Positions 19,750 through 28,965 of a DNA stretch of 35,480 bases are shown in pieces. Below the pieces are notes generated by a model that saw nothing but the letters and a program-made list of their open reading frames with translations, did no database searches and was not told the origin of the DNA. The stretch is from an uncultured Ectothiorhodospiraceae bacterium (GTDB taxonomy: Bacteria > Pseudomonadota > Gammaproteobacteria > Nitrococcales > Nitrococcaceae). The stretch is taken from NCBI GenBank assembly GCA_913055565.1, contig CAJXKP010000029.1:1-35480 (forward strand), written 5' to 3'. How positions within the stretch are numbered: the stretch's first letter is position 1; every line of letters starts with the position of its first letter. The translations under genes were made by a program, and so were the position numbers.

Positions 19750-19770
19750 ATGCGCATATCCGTATATATA
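19748..19770 (-). promoter_or_regulatory. Probable arsR promoter and operator
   Basis: ATATGCGCATAT (19748-19759) is a perfect 12-bp palindrome that overlaps the arsR start codon. Just upstream on the minus strand is TATATATA (19763-19770), a possible -10. ArsR operators are typically imperfect AT-rich palindromes next to the -10, so this is a good autoregulation site. If used, the leader would be only about 6 nt. Confidence 0.5.
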
Positions 19771-19824
19771 CTTGTGAGGCTAGTACCGGGCGACGCGCCC
19801 GTCAACTATTCCCTTGACTCGTCA

Positions 19825-20496
19825 TCAGCCGTCGGCATTGGGCGCATTGCGCTGGGACGGCGCCCGTTTAAAGTCCTGGACGCGCTGGAACGGGTCCGCC
19901 ACCTGGCGATACTGTTGCGCCGCCGTTGCCCACCAGGTCAGCTGGACGAAGGTACGGCCGAAGTAGCTCCGCCAGCTGGTTTCGTCGGCTCCCTCCGCGA
20001 AGCCGCCATCCTCGTCCAGGACCTGGTGCGCCGCCGGTACCTGCACCATCGCCGAGACCGGCAGGCAGCCCAGCTCCGAGAGGAAGGTGCGCATGGTCAC
20101 CGCCGCTCGGGCACCACCCCACTGCCCGGCGGAGTAGGTAACGATGGCGCTGGGCTTGAACGAGAACAGCGAGCTGCCGAAGTGATTGAGCAGGTGCGCC
20201 AGCGCCGGGCTCATGGAGTGGTTGTATTCCGGGCTGACCATGACGTAGCCGTCGGCCGCCTCGATCCGCTCGGCTAGCGAGGCCAGCTCATCCGGCATCT
20301 CACCACGGCGGTAGGCGAAGTGGGGCTTAAACACCGATCCCCTATCCAAGTCCAGCGGATCGATGAGCTCGGCCTCGGCCCCTGCCTCGCCCAATAGGCG
20401 CTTACAGGCCTGCGCGACACGCCAGCCCAGCCGCGGCGGGCTCGGCGGCGTACTGGTACGCGATGACCCCAAGAAAACCAGATAACGGTTGGGCAT
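19825..20496 (-). CDS. NAD(P)H-dependent FMN reductase family protein
   Basis: A 223-residue flavodoxin-fold protein. The N-terminus MPNRYLVFLGSSRT holds the flavin-phosphate loop, and SPEYNHSMSPALAHLLNHFG (about 98-117) is the hallmark of NADPH-dependent FMN reductases. The start at 20496 has GGAGG 7 nt upstream; a much longer frame to 20724 is unsupported. It is 75 nt upstream of arsR on the same strand. It lacks the ArsH pattern (CSPERHG), so it is not called arsH; it may still serve quinone or organoarsenical redox in the operon. Confidence 0.85.
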   Translation of the reverse strand: MPNRYLVFLGSSRTSTPPSPPRLGWRVAQACKRLLGEAGAEAELIDPLDLDRGSVFKPHFAYRRGEMPDELASLAERIEAADGYVMVSPEYNHSMSPALAHLLNHFGSSLFSFKPSAIVTYSAGQWGGARAAVTMRTFLSELGCLPVSAMVQVPAAHQVLDEDGGFAEGADETSWRSYFGRTFVQLTWWATAAQQYRQVADPFQRVQDFKRAPSQRNAPNADG

Positions 20497-20889
20497 AGAC
20501 GACCTCCTGACTAAATCACTTGAGCCATACCGAGTGTAAGCGCTACTAAGCCGCCAGCAGACAAGCGTCAGCGAGCCGTCCAACCCGCCACTGACAAGCG
20601 CTCTGTAAAGCGAATGGATCCAGATGGACTGGGGCGGGCCGCCGGCATGCTGGCTAAACAACGAGGTTAGCACCGGCCACTCCACGGCGGCCTTGCCCGG
20701 GGTAGGAGCCACATCGCGATACATGGCCGTGCCATCCCTCCCCCCGTATCACGCGCTGCCACGGCAATCCTCGAGCCCTGTCATAAAGCGGCAGCATGCC
20801 GGTCAAGGCGCTGTCATCGACCCGCCGTAACCCGCAAATCGCGTCAACACGCCATGTTGCCGCGATACACGACCACAACAGAGGTATCT
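20497..20889. other. Non-coding stretch with the Pho-box array
   Basis: This 393-bp region separates the arsenic operon from the fossil pst operon. It holds the promoter of the FMN reductase at its left end (not resolvable) and the four-unit Pho box at 20778-20821. No gene was recognised elsewhere in it. Confidence 0.5.
20778..20821 (+). promoter_or_regulatory. Pho-box array (PhoB sites) before the pst relic
   Basis: Four consecutive 11-bp units can be laid out: CTGTCATAAAG, CGGCAGCATGC, CGGTCAAGGCG, CTGTCATCGAC. The first and last carry the PhoB half-site CTGTCAT exactly, and the inner two are degenerate. The 11-bp phase is that of Pho boxes. It lies about 70 bp before the pstS relic, as expected for a pst promoter. 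Whether it still drives anything is open. Confidence 0.6.
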
Positions 20890-21056
20890 ATGCGAAATAC
20901 ACGGCCCTTGCAATCGTTGCCGCCGGTTGTGCCTTAGCGGGCGGATCCTTTGCCACCCCGCGCGAGCGCCGCGGACCGGGTCATGGCCGACGGCTCCAGC
21001 ACGGTCTCCCCATCACGGAGGCGGTGGCCGAGACGTTCCAGAACGAGACCGACTAG
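20890..21056 (+). pseudogene. pstS: pstS phosphate-binding protein gene, 5' relic
   Basis: After GAGGTATCT an ATG opens MRNT, then the frame shifts to ALAIVAAGCALAGGSFA, a lipoprotein/signal-peptide-like stretch, and shifts again to DRVMADGSSTVSPITEAV followed by AETFQNETD. The GSSTVSPITEAV segment is the mature N-terminus of PstS. At least two frameshifts and loss of all later codons make it non-functional. Confidence 0.8.
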
Positions 21057-21068
21057 ATCTCGACATGC

Positions 21069-21357
21069 TGCGCGACACGGGTCGAGCGCTCGCTAAAGCG
21101 CGCGGCCCTGTGGGACGAGGTCAAGGATCGCCTCGATATGCCGGAGTTCGCGCTCTCATGTGGGCCGCAGCAGCGCCTGTGCATCGCGCGCACGCTGGCC
21201 CCGGAACCCGAGCTGATGCTGCTGGATGTGCCAACGTCCTCGCTCGAACCCATCGCGACCGCCAAGATCGAGGACCTCATTACCAAGCTCTCCAAGGACA
21301 TCACCATCCTGATGGTTACCCACAACATGCAGCAGGCCGCCCGGATCTCGGGCTACA
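21069..21357 (+). pseudogene. pstB: pstB phosphate transport ATPase gene, internal/3' relic
   Basis: Reads [19 protein letters not shown], then [34 protein letters not shown] and [16 protein letters not shown], clearly the C-terminal half of PstB. The signature LSGGQQQR is changed to LSCGPQQR and the catalytic Glu of Walker B is Val (LLLDV). The Walker A half is absent. It runs in frame into a phoU end. Confidence 0.85.
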
Positions 21358-21485
21358 CCGCGCACGGCTCGCAGATGCTGCCCATCGGCAAGGGCCTGGA
21401 GCGCGTCGGCGATCATGCCGCGAGCATGGCGGCGGATGTGTTGTTCGTCGTTACCGGCGACCCCCGTCGGCATAAGGCTCGATAG
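21358..21485 (+). pseudogene. phoU: phoU gene, 3' relic
   Basis: Reads [18 protein letters not shown] followed by [12 protein letters not shown], which matches the final helix of PhoU ([12 protein letters not shown]). It is joined in the same frame to the pstB relic, with everything between lost. The combined open frame (ATG at 21138) would give about 115 residues but is unlikely to be functional. Confidence 0.8.
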
Positions 21486-21607
21486 ATGCCACCGGGACCG
21501 CAAGATCGCGATCACCCTACAGTGCCCAACCTGCATTCGTTGTGCTCTAACCACCGCCACAACGGGTTCTCGCAGCCCAGCCCTAATCGCGACTGGCTAG
21601 GCCAACA

Positions 21608-23230
21608 CTAGAGCCGCCCGAAGAAGGCATCGTAAGGAGCGAGCACGATGGTATCGCCCGCGACTTCACCGCCGAGGCCATGGCCCGTTAGCGGGGTGGG
21701 TAGATGGCCGGTCGTCCAGGGGATGCGTACCGGCTGGGCGCTTAGGTTAAACGCCGCGGCGATGCGCTCGTCGTCATGGTCGCGGCGCAGCAACAAAGCG
21801 CCGTCCGGTGCGTCCAGAAACGTCAGGGAGCCGTGCATCAGCGCTGGGTGGTGGCGGCGCCAGTGGATGAGGCGCCGGATACGTTCCATGGGCGCGTCGG
21901 GGCGCTGGGCCTGGCGATCGACGGCCCGCTCACGATGGGCGTCCGGGATGGGGAGCCAGGGGGTGCCTGTGGTAAAGCCGGCACCGGGGTCATCGGCGCG
22001 CCAGGGCACGGGCGTGCGGCAGCCATCGCGGCCCTTGTTCCGCGGCCACATGGTGATGCCCACCGGGTCCTGGAGCTGGTCGAAGGTCAGCTCGGACTCG
22101 GGCAGCGCCAGCTCATCGCCCTGGTAGAAGCACAGGCCGCCGCGCAGGGTCAGCAGCAACGCTGCGTAAACGGGGGCCACGTCTTCCGGCTTGGCATCCC
22201 CGCCCCAGCGCGTGACCACGCGCGGGACATCGTGGTTGCCGATGGACCAGCAGGGGTACCCGTCGTCGATGGCGGCCTCCACGCCCTCGACCATGCGCCG
22301 GATATGTCTCGGGCTGCCGTCCTCGCCCAACAGGTCGAACGAATACCCCATGTGGAGCTTATCGTTGCCGCCGGTGTATTCCGCCATTAGGTCGCGGCTG
22401 CGGTGGCTGTCGTCACCGATCTCGGCGAGCAGGCAGATGTCGCCGTACGCGTCGGCAAGCTGGCGCAGCTCGCGCAGCAGCGTAGGCATCTCGGGCCGGG
22501 ACTTGTCGTAGGTATGGTCCTGGAAGCCGTAGGGGCTATCCGGCGGCTCGCCATCGGCGTAGGGGTCGGCCGACAGGGGCGGGTTATTACGCAACTGGGT
22601 GTCATGGAAGGCGAAGTTAATGGCATCCAGCCGGAAGCCGTCGACACCGCGGTCGAGCCAGAAGCGCATAGCGTCACACAGCGACTGGCGCACCTCGGGG
22701 TTGTGGTGGTTGAGATCTGGCTGCGAGGGCAGGAAGTTGTGCAGATAATACTGGCAGCGCCGGGTATCCCACTGCCAGGCCGGCCCGCCGAACACGGATT
22801 GCCAGTTGTTGGGCGGCGAGCCATCGGGCTGGGCATCGGCCCAGACGTACCAATCGGCCTTGGGATTGGTACGGTCTTGGCGGCTGGCCTCGAACCAGGC
22901 ATGGGCATCCGAGCTGTGGCTCAGAACCTGATCGATCATGACGGCCAGGCCGAGCCGATGGGCCTCGGCAACGAGGTTATCGAAGTCCGCGAGCGTCCCG
23001 AACATGGGATCGACGTCGCAGTACGCGGCGACGTCATAGCCGAAATCCTTCATGGGCGAGGGGAAGAACGGCGAGATCCAGATGCCGTCCACGCCAAGGC
23101 GGGCGACGTATTCTAGGCTCTCGCGAATGCCCTCAAGATCGCCAATGCCATCGCCGTTGCTATCGGCGAGGCTGCGCGGATAGATCTGATAGATGACGCC
23201 GCCGCGCCACCACTGCGTCGCCGTGCTCAT
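21608..23230 (-). CDS. Alpha-glucosidase, GH13 family
   Basis: A 540-residue cytosolic GH13 enzyme of the oligo-1,6-glucosidase/alpha-glucosidase group. Start WWRGGVIYQIYPRSLADSN; nucleophile D202 in GFRLDAINF; acid/base E270 in CLLAEIGDD; transition-state D334 in GNHDVPR. These positions closely match the halophile Halomonas alpha-glucosidase (GH13_23), which prefers alpha-1,4 linkages. It would release glucose from maltose or similar sugars, which Glk and the Entner-Doudoroff enzymes upstream could use. No signal peptide. Linkage specificity is inferred. Confidence 0.93.
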   Translation of the reverse strand: MSTATQWWRGGVIYQIYPRSLADSNGDGIGDLEGIRESLEYVARLGVDGIWISPFFPSPMKDFGYDVAAYCDVDPMFGTLADFDNLVAEAHRLGLAVMIDQVLSHSSDAHAWFEASRQDRTNPKADWYVWADAQPDGSPPNNWQSVFGGPAWQWDTRRCQYYLHNFLPSQPDLNHHNPEVRQSLCDAMRFWLDRGVDGFRLDAINFAFHDTQLRNNPPLSADPYADGEPPDSPYGFQDHTYDKSRPEMPTLLRELRQLADAYGDICLLAEIGDDSHRSRDLMAEYTGGNDKLHMGYSFDLLGEDGSPRHIRRMVEGVEAAIDDGYPCWSIGNHDVPRVVTRWGGDAKPEDVAPVYAALLLTLRGGLCFYQGDELALPESELTFDQLQDPVGITMWPRNKGRDGCRTPVPWRADDPGAGFTTGTPWLPIPDAHRERAVDRQAQRPDAPMERIRRLIHWRRHHPALMHGSLTFLDAPDGALLLRRDHDDERIAAAFNLSAQPVRIPWTTGHLPTPLTGHGLGGEVAGDTIVLAPYDAFFGRL

Positions 23231-23290
23231 AGCGCCGGTTCCCTGCTTGGTTGGTTGAGAGGCGTTGAGTCTAACAGCCGGGCCGGTCGA

Positions 23291-24283
23291 TCAGTCCTCG
23301 GCGGGGCGTAACAGGACACGCCCTGGCGGGCCACCCGCCCGCAGCTGTTCGAGGGCGTCCGGCGCTCGCTCGAAGGGGTAGACCGAGCAGGCGGCGGGCA
23401 CCAGGTCGCCGCGATCCAGTGCCGGCCACAAACGATGCTCGGCGTCCCAGATGAGCCGTACCCGCTGCTCAGGCGGCATGCGGCGCATGGTCATAAAGGC
23501 GAGGCTCAAGCCGTGGCCGAGCAGGCGCGCGAGGGAAAGCTCCTCCTTGGCACCGGCCATCAGGCCGAGGCCGACGTAGCGCCCGCCGGGCCGCAGTAGG
23601 CGCAGCCCGAAGCGCATGGCACCCCCGCCGCCGAGCATATCCAACAGGGCGTCCGCGCCGTCACGGCCCAGATCGGCCAGCACCTGCGAGCGTTCCGCGT
23701 CATCGCCTTCGGTGAGCCGCCAGCAGTCCGGCTCGGGCTCGATCTGGGCCAGGCGCTGGCTGTTACGGCTTGTGGCGATGACGTGCGCGCCCATCCAGCG
23801 GGCGAGCTGCGCGGCGGCCTGGCCGACGGCGGCGGTGCCGGGGCGCACCACAACGCACTCCCCGGCCCGCAGCGCCAGGACCTGGTCCAAGGCACGCCAG
23901 GCGGTTAGGAACGGCTCGGGCACCGCAGCGGCGATCACCAGATCCATGCCCTCAGGCACCGGCAGGCATTCCGCGGCGGGGACTACCAGGGATTCGCTGT
24001 AGGCCCCGCCCGGGACCAGGCCCATGACCCGATCGCCGACCCGCCAACGAGACACGCCCTCGCCCACGGCAGCGATGACACCGCTGAACTCCAGGCCGGG
24101 CACATCGGCCGGCGCGCCCTCCGGCGCGGGATAGAGGCCGCGTAGCTGGAGAACATCCGCGCGGTTGACTCCGATGGCGGCGGTGCGAACGCGCACGCTC
24201 GCTGGCGGTGGCTCGGGAATGGCGGCTTCCACCAGCCTCAACTCACCTTCATCGCCCGGATTGACGATGCACCATTGCCGCAT
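23291..24283 (-). CDS. Quinone oxidoreductase-like MDR family protein
   Basis: A 330-residue zinc-independent member of the medium-chain dehydrogenase/reductase superfamily (quinone oxidoreductase group). Signs are GVNRADVLQLRGLYPAPEG, PGLEFSGVIAAVGEGV, and a nucleotide-binding region around 140-165. The usual glycine motif AAGGVG is changed to PGTAAVGQAAAQLA, so NADPH binding may differ. The ATG at 24283 has AGGCAGGG upstream; a GTG at 24298 overlapping the previous stop is the alternative. It follows the methyltransferase gene closely. The substrate is unknown. Confidence 0.85.
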   Translation of the reverse strand: MRQWCIVNPGDEGELRLVEAAIPEPPPASVRVRTAAIGVNRADVLQLRGLYPAPEGAPADVPGLEFSGVIAAVGEGVSRWRVGDRVMGLVPGGAYSESLVVPAAECLPVPEGMDLVIAAAVPEPFLTAWRALDQVLALRAGECVVVRPGTAAVGQAAAQLARWMGAHVIATSRNSQRLAQIEPEPDCWRLTEGDDAERSQVLADLGRDGADALLDMLGGGGAMRFGLRLLRPGGRYVGLGLMAGAKEELSLARLLGHGLSLAFMTMRRMPPEQRVRLIWDAEHRLWPALDRGDLVPAACSVYPFERAPDALEQLRAGGPPGRVLLRPAED

Positions 24284-24294
24284 AACACCCTGCC

Positions 24295-25731
24295 TCACAG
24301 CCCACGTCGTCCCGATGCCCGAGACCAGCGCCCAGGGTACAGGCTCTCCAATGCCCCGCCCTGGTACAGGCGCGCCACACCCAGCGGCACACCGCGGTGC
24401 CGGATGATCACATAGCCGGGGCTGATCCCCGAGCGCTCGGGCTCGATACGCCTGGGCTCGCGGTCCAGGAAGGCGCGCGCCTCCTGGGCCGGGACATCCA
24501 AGACATTATCGGTCGCCGCCGCGCCCAGGCTCAGCGCCAGGGCCGTCGTCGGCTTGTCCGGATTGGCCTGAACGCCCACCGCGGGCAACCCCATGGCGTC
24601 CGCGACGGGACGCCGCGATGGGATCAGCTCGGGCGGGGCGAGATGGGCATAGCGGCTCGTCGGCGCCAGTAGCTCCGCCTGGCCCACGGCGGCCTCGTCG
24701 AGGCCGAATCGCTGCAAGATGGCGCCCAGCCGCTCGGGCGGCTCCCGCTCCGGCCGGTCAAGCCAATCGGGCCGTGGCGAATTACCGCCGGTCTTGTCGA
24801 TAACGGCGGCGAAGAAGCCGCCGGTGTCGTTGTCGTGCGGCCATAAGCGCAGGCAATCCTGAACCCCGGCGTGGAAGCGCTCGCCGCGCCAGTGGGTGAT
24901 CGGATCGGAGATCTTGAGCCCGTTAAGTTGATGGCGAACGGGGCGCACGCGCACCTGCTCGCCCCAGCGGCGCAGCACGGCATCGATGACCGCCTCGTTC
25001 TCGTCGGGCGATAGGGTACAGGTGGCATAGACCACCCGGCCGCCGACGCGGGCCACGCCCAAGCCCCGCTCCAGCATGCGCTGCTGGCGGCGCATAAGCC
25101 CCTCTCGCCGGGCACCTTCCGAGGGCAGCTTGGGCGCCGCCCCGCCCTTGCGCCAGGTGCCCTCCCCGCTGCAAGGGGCGTCTACCAGCACGGCATCGAA
25201 GGGACCGGCACCGAGGGGGTACTCCTCGGCGGGCTGGACAGTGGTAACGACGTTGCGCAGCCCCAGGCGTTTAATGGTCTGTCGCAGCGCCCCCAACCGC
25301 TCACGGCGCACGTCGTTGGCGTAGACCGTCCCCTGGTTGGCCATCGCCAAGCTCAGCTGAGCGGTCTTGTTGCCGGGGGCCGCACAGAGGTCGAGCACCC
25401 GCTCGCCGGGCTGGGCGGCGATGAGCTGCGCGGGCAGCATGGCGATTTCCTCCTGGATCTGGAAAAGCCCCGCCATGAAGCCCCAGTGGGCCCCGGCCGG
25501 GGCATCGGCATGCAGGCGCAGGGCGTTGTCCGCCCAGTCGAGCGCTTCGGCACGAAAGCCGAGCTCGTCGAAGAGACCGGCAACGCCATCCACGCCCTGG
25601 CGCTCCGGGTGCGCCCAGAGGGTGGTAGGCAGCGGGCGCTGGAGGCAGTCCAGGAAGCTGTCCCAGTCCGGGATAAGCGCGCGGTAGCGCTGGAAGTACT
25701 GCTCGGGATCGGTCTGGGGTTGGGCTTCCAT
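24295..25731 (-). CDS. rsmF: RsmF/NOP2/Sun-family rRNA cytosine-C5 methyltransferase
   Basis: A 478-residue SAM-dependent methyltransferase of the NOL1/NOP2/Sun family. SAM loop VLDLCAAPGNKTAQL (112-126); DAPCSGEGTW with C187; catalytic TC motif YATCTLSP with C238. The C-terminal part (about 270-478) is a PUA-like and RsmF-specific extension. RsmF methylates 16S rRNA C1407 in E. coli; the specific site is inferred. GGAG lies 4 nt before the ATG. It ends overlapping or touching the oxidoreductase start. Confidence 0.88.
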   Translation of the reverse strand: MEAQPQTDPEQYFQRYRALIPDWDSFLDCLQRPLPTTLWAHPERQGVDGVAGLFDELGFRAEALDWADNALRLHADAPAGAHWGFMAGLFQIQEEIAMLPAQLIAAQPGERVLDLCAAPGNKTAQLSLAMANQGTVYANDVRRERLGALRQTIKRLGLRNVVTTVQPAEEYPLGAGPFDAVLVDAPCSGEGTWRKGGAAPKLPSEGARREGLMRRQQRMLERGLGVARVGGRVVYATCTLSPDENEAVIDAVLRRWGEQVRVRPVRHQLNGLKISDPITHWRGERFHAGVQDCLRLWPHDNDTGGFFAAVIDKTGGNSPRPDWLDRPEREPPERLGAILQRFGLDEAAVGQAELLAPTSRYAHLAPPELIPSRRPVADAMGLPAVGVQANPDKPTTALALSLGAAATDNVLDVPAQEARAFLDREPRRIEPERSGISPGYVIIRHRGVPLGVARLYQGGALESLYPGRWSRASGRRGL

Positions 25732-25761
25732 GGGACTCCGAGTAAGGGATAAGGCCCGTGG

Positions 25762-26904
25762 TTAACGCCACGGGATGAAACGCGCCGCCACCAGGCTACC
25801 GAGCGCGGCGCTAGCCGCTGCCATGTAGAAGGTCAGCGCGCCACCGAAGGCGTCGAAGACATAGCCGCCGCCCAGGCTGCCGACGGCCACGCCGGCGCCG
25901 AAGGTGAGGCTGGAATACAGGGCCTGGCCGCGGCCCTGGTTGGGACCGACAAAAAAGCGATTGACCAGCGAGATCGCGACCGCGTGATAGATCCCGAAGC
26001 TCGCGGCGTGGAGCAGCTGGGCACCCGCCTGGATGGCCAGATGCTGTACGAACGTGGCCACCAGAACCCAGCGCACGGCCGCCAGGGCGAGGACCGTGAC
26101 CATGAGCCGCTTGGGCCCGAACCGCGGGAGCAGCCGATCCATTATGAGGAAGGCGCCGATCTCTGCGACCACACCCAGTGACCACAGGACGCCGATGGCA
26201 CTACCGGTGTAGCCATGATCCTGCAGGTGGATGCTATAGAAGGCGTAAAACGGCCCGTGGCTGGCCTGCAGGAGGAAGCAGGTGGCGAACAACCCGATCA
26301 CGACCGGCTGGCGTAGCACCCCGAGGAAGTGGGGCTGATCCGTATCGGGTTGCGGCTGTTGGGCCTGCGGCGCGGCCAGAGCCATAACGGTCAGCACCCC
26401 GAAGATGCCCAGCATAATGGGCGGCACGATGCCGTAATCCAGGCGATCGGTGAGCTCGCCGACCACCAGCACCGAGGCGATGAACCCCACCGAGCCCCAC
26501 AGCCGGATGCGGCTGTAGCGGTGATGGGCATCCCCCAGGTGGTTCATGGTATTAGCCTCGAACTGCGGTATGGCGGCGTGCCAGAAGAAGCTAAAGGCGG
26601 CCATAAGGCCGGCCAGGACCCAGTAGTCCCGGGCGAAGAGCACCCCGCTGAAGATCAGCAGGGCGCCGACGCTGGCCAACCGGACCACCGCCATGCGATG
26701 GCCGGTGTGGTCGGCGATCCAGCCCCAGACATTGGGGGCAATGATCTTGGTGGCGTGCAGGATCGCGATAAGCTCGCCGATCTCGGCGGCGCTAAAGCCC
26801 AAGAAGTCGAGATAGGGGCCCCAATAAGGGGCGATGATCCCCAGGACCGCGAAATAGGCGAAGTAGAAGCCCGACAGGCGCCAGTAGGGTAAGGCGTCCG
26901 GCAT
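25762..26904 (-). CDS. MFS transporter, HcaT-like
   Basis: A 380-residue MFS permease with about 12 helices. The N-terminus YWRLSGFYFAYFAVLGIIAPYWGPYL and RIRLWGSVGFIASVL match the 3-phenylpropionate transporter (HcaT/Ppp) branch of MFS. The substrate cannot be read from the sequence; this branch is often named for phenylpropionate without proof. Its ATG lies 3 nt after the aroC stop and the rsmF gene begins 30 nt behind it, so it is in one operon with translation and aromatic genes. Confidence 0.85.
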   Translation of the reverse strand: MPDALPYWRLSGFYFAYFAVLGIIAPYWGPYLDFLGFSAAEIGELIAILHATKIIAPNVWGWIADHTGHRMAVVRLASVGALLIFSGVLFARDYWVLAGLMAAFSFFWHAAIPQFEANTMNHLGDAHHRYSRIRLWGSVGFIASVLVVGELTDRLDYGIVPPIMLGIFGVLTVMALAAPQAQQPQPDTDQPHFLGVLRQPVVIGLFATCFLLQASHGPFYAFYSIHLQDHGYTGSAIGVLWSLGVVAEIGAFLIMDRLLPRFGPKRLMVTVLALAAVRWVLVATFVQHLAIQAGAQLLHAASFGIYHAVAISLVNRFFVGPNQGRGQALYSSLTFGAGVAVGSLGGGYVFDAFGGALTFYMAAASAALGSLVAARFIPWR

Positions 26905-26907
26905 GGG

Positions 26908-28011
26908 CTAGCTGTCGGACTGGGCCGGGATTACCGGGGTAGTCGACTCAACATCGGCGTTCTGGCCGCGGTGGCGCAGGTAGTGGTCCATGATCACCAG
27001 CGCCGCCATGGCCTCGGCGATGGGCGCCGCGCGAATCCCGACACAGGGGTCATGGCGCCCCGTGGTCACGACCTCCTCGGACTCGCCGACGATGTTCACC
27101 GACTCCCCGGGCACGCGGATGCTGGAGGTGGGCTTGAGTGCCAGGCTCGCTACCAGATCCTGGCCCGTACTGATGCCGCCGAGCACGCCACCCGAGCTAT
27201 TGGAGCGAAAGCCGTCGGGGCGGATCTCGTCGCGGTGCTCGCTACCGAGCTGGCCGGCGCTGGCGAAGCCGGCGCCGATATCTACGCCCTTGACCGCATT
27301 AATGCTCATAAGCCCCTTGGCCAGATCGGCCTCCAGGCGGTCGAAGACCGGCTCGCCCAGGCCGACGGGCATATTGGAGGCGACCACCGTCACCTTGGCC
27401 CCCGCGGAGTCGCCGCTGCGGCGCAGCTCGTCCATGTACGCCTCCAGCTCCGGTACGCGCTCCGGGTCGGCGCAGAAGAACGGATTCTCCGGGACGGCCG
27501 ACCAGTCCTTGAGCTCGAGCTCAAAGGGGCCCAGTTGAGACAGATACCCGCTAATGCCGATGCCGAGCTGCTCAGCTAGGTACTTGCGCGCGATGGCGCC
27601 GGCGGCGACTCGCATGGAGGTCTCGCGCGCCGATGACCGCCCGCCACCGCGATAGTCCCGGATGCCGTACTTCTGTTGATAGGTGTAGTCGGCATGCCCC
27701 GGGCGGAAGCTGTCCTTGATCTTGGAGTAGTCCTTGGAGCGCTGATCGGCGTTCTCGATGAGCAGCCCGATGGGCGCGCCCGTGGTCACGCCCTCGAAGA
27801 CGCCGGAGAGGATGCGCACCTCGTCGGCCTCGCGGCGCTGCGAGGTATGGCGCGTCGTGCCCGGCTTGCGCCGATCCAGATCGAGCTGGATATCGCCCTC
27901 GGCGATCGCCAGCCCGGGCGGGCAGCCATCAACCACCGCCCCCATGGCCGGCCCGTGGCTCTCGCCGAATGTGGTGAGCGTGAACATCGTCCCGAAGGTA
28001 TTACCCGCCAT
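26908..28011 (-). CDS. aroC: Chorismate synthase
   Basis: A 367-residue chorismate synthase, the last step of the shikimate route, converting EPSP to chorismate with reduced FMN. The three signatures are [18 protein letters not shown] (15-32), [18 protein letters not shown] and [19 protein letters not shown] [15 protein letters not shown]. The ATG at 28011 is preceded by GGGAA and GGAG within 15 nt. It lies 48 nt behind prmB, the usual arrangement in gammaproteobacteria. Confidence 0.97.
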   Translation of the reverse strand: MAGNTFGTMFTLTTFGESHGPAMGAVVDGCPPGLAIAEGDIQLDLDRRKPGTTRHTSQRREADEVRILSGVFEGVTTGAPIGLLIENADQRSKDYSKIKDSFRPGHADYTYQQKYGIRDYRGGGRSSARETSMRVAAGAIARKYLAEQLGIGISGYLSQLGPFELELKDWSAVPENPFFCADPERVPELEAYMDELRRSGDSAGAKVTVVASNMPVGLGEPVFDRLEADLAKGLMSINAVKGVDIGAGFASAGQLGSEHRDEIRPDGFRSNSSGGVLGGISTGQDLVASLALKPTSSIRVPGESVNIVGESEEVVTTGRHDPCVGIRAAPIAEAMAALVIMDHYLRHRGQNADVESTTPVIPAQSDS

Positions 28012-28059
28012 ACTGTTCCCGTCTCCGAGGCAGTCAGGGATCGGCTCGGTTGGCCGGTG

Positions 28060-28965
28060 CTAGCCGTGGTTGGGCACGTACTCGCGCAGATCATGCCCAG
28101 TTATAACGAATACACCGGCACCGCCGCGCTCAAAGGCCAACCAGGTTACCGGCAGTTCCGGATACGCCTGCTCAAACGCCGGCCAGCTGTGGCCGACCTC
28201 ACAGACCAAAATCCCATCATCGTGCAGTCGCTCGGCGGCCTGCATGAGCAGTGGATGCACCAGGCTCAAACCGTCTACGCCGCCATCCAGGCCTTGCCGC
28301 GGCTCGTGGCGGAATTCCGCGGGCATGGCGTCGAGGCGTTCCGAGGCGACATAGGGCGGATTGGCCACGATGAGATCGTACATCGGCTCCGCGGCCAGCG
28401 CACCCAACAGATTCGAGGCGATGGCCGTCACGCGGGACGCCACACCATGGTCGGCACTGTTGGCGCGCGTGAGTTCCAGGGCGCCATCACTGGTATCGAG
28501 CGCATCGACCCGCGCCTGCGGCAAGGCGTAGGCACAGGCCACGGCGATGCAGCCGCAGCCCGTGCCCACATCGGCGATGCGCTCAACGGCCTCCGGATCG
28601 AGCCAGGGCTGGAAGCCGGCCTCGATGAGCTCCGCCAGCGGCGAGCGCGGGATAAGCACGCGCTCATCGACACGAAACGACAGACCGGCGAACCAGGCCT
28701 CGCCCGCGATATAGGGTAGCGGACGGTGGTCATCGATGCGCTGTTGCAACCAGTCTCCAATCCGCGCCTTCTCATCGGCACTCAAGCGTGTCCCGAAATA
28801 CAGGCTGTCGAGATCGGGCGGCAGATGCAGCGCTTGGAGCACCAAGGCGACCGCCTCGTCGATGGCGTTATCCGTGCCGTGGCCGTAGAACACGCCGGCT
28901 TGCTCGAAGCGGCTCGCCGCCCAGCGCACGGCGTCGGTCAGTGTCTGCATCTCGTCCGGCAGCAT
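28060..28965 (-). CDS. prmB: Ribosomal protein L3 glutamine methyltransferase PrmB
   Basis: A 301-residue N5-glutamine methyltransferase. The SAM motif is DVGTGCGCIAVACAY, and the substrate motif NPPYVASERL is present, followed by EFRHEPRQGLDGG, typical of PrmB (versus PrmC). It methylates a glutamine of ribosomal protein L3. The start at 28965 has GAGGGG 8 nt upstream; longer frames to 29046 reach into the family B repeat and lack similarity. aroC follows. Confidence 0.94.
   Translation of the reverse strand: MLPDEMQTLTDAVRWAASRFEQAGVFYGHGTDNAIDEAVALVLQALHLPPDLDSLYFGTRLSADEKARIGDWLQQRIDDHRPLPYIAGEAWFAGLSFRVDERVLIPRSPLAELIEAGFQPWLDPEAVERIADVGTGCGCIAVACAYALPQARVDALDTSDGALELTRANSADHGVASRVTAIASNLLGALAAEPMYDLIVANPPYVASERLDAMPAEFRHEPRQGLDGGVDGLSLVHPLLMQAAERLHDDGILVCEVGHSWPAFEQAYPELPVTWLAFERGGAGVFVITGHDLREYVPNHG

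Noticed and set aside
19825..20496. Naming this gene arsH
   Set aside because: The ArsH-specific pattern is missing; the motif is that of general FMN reductases.
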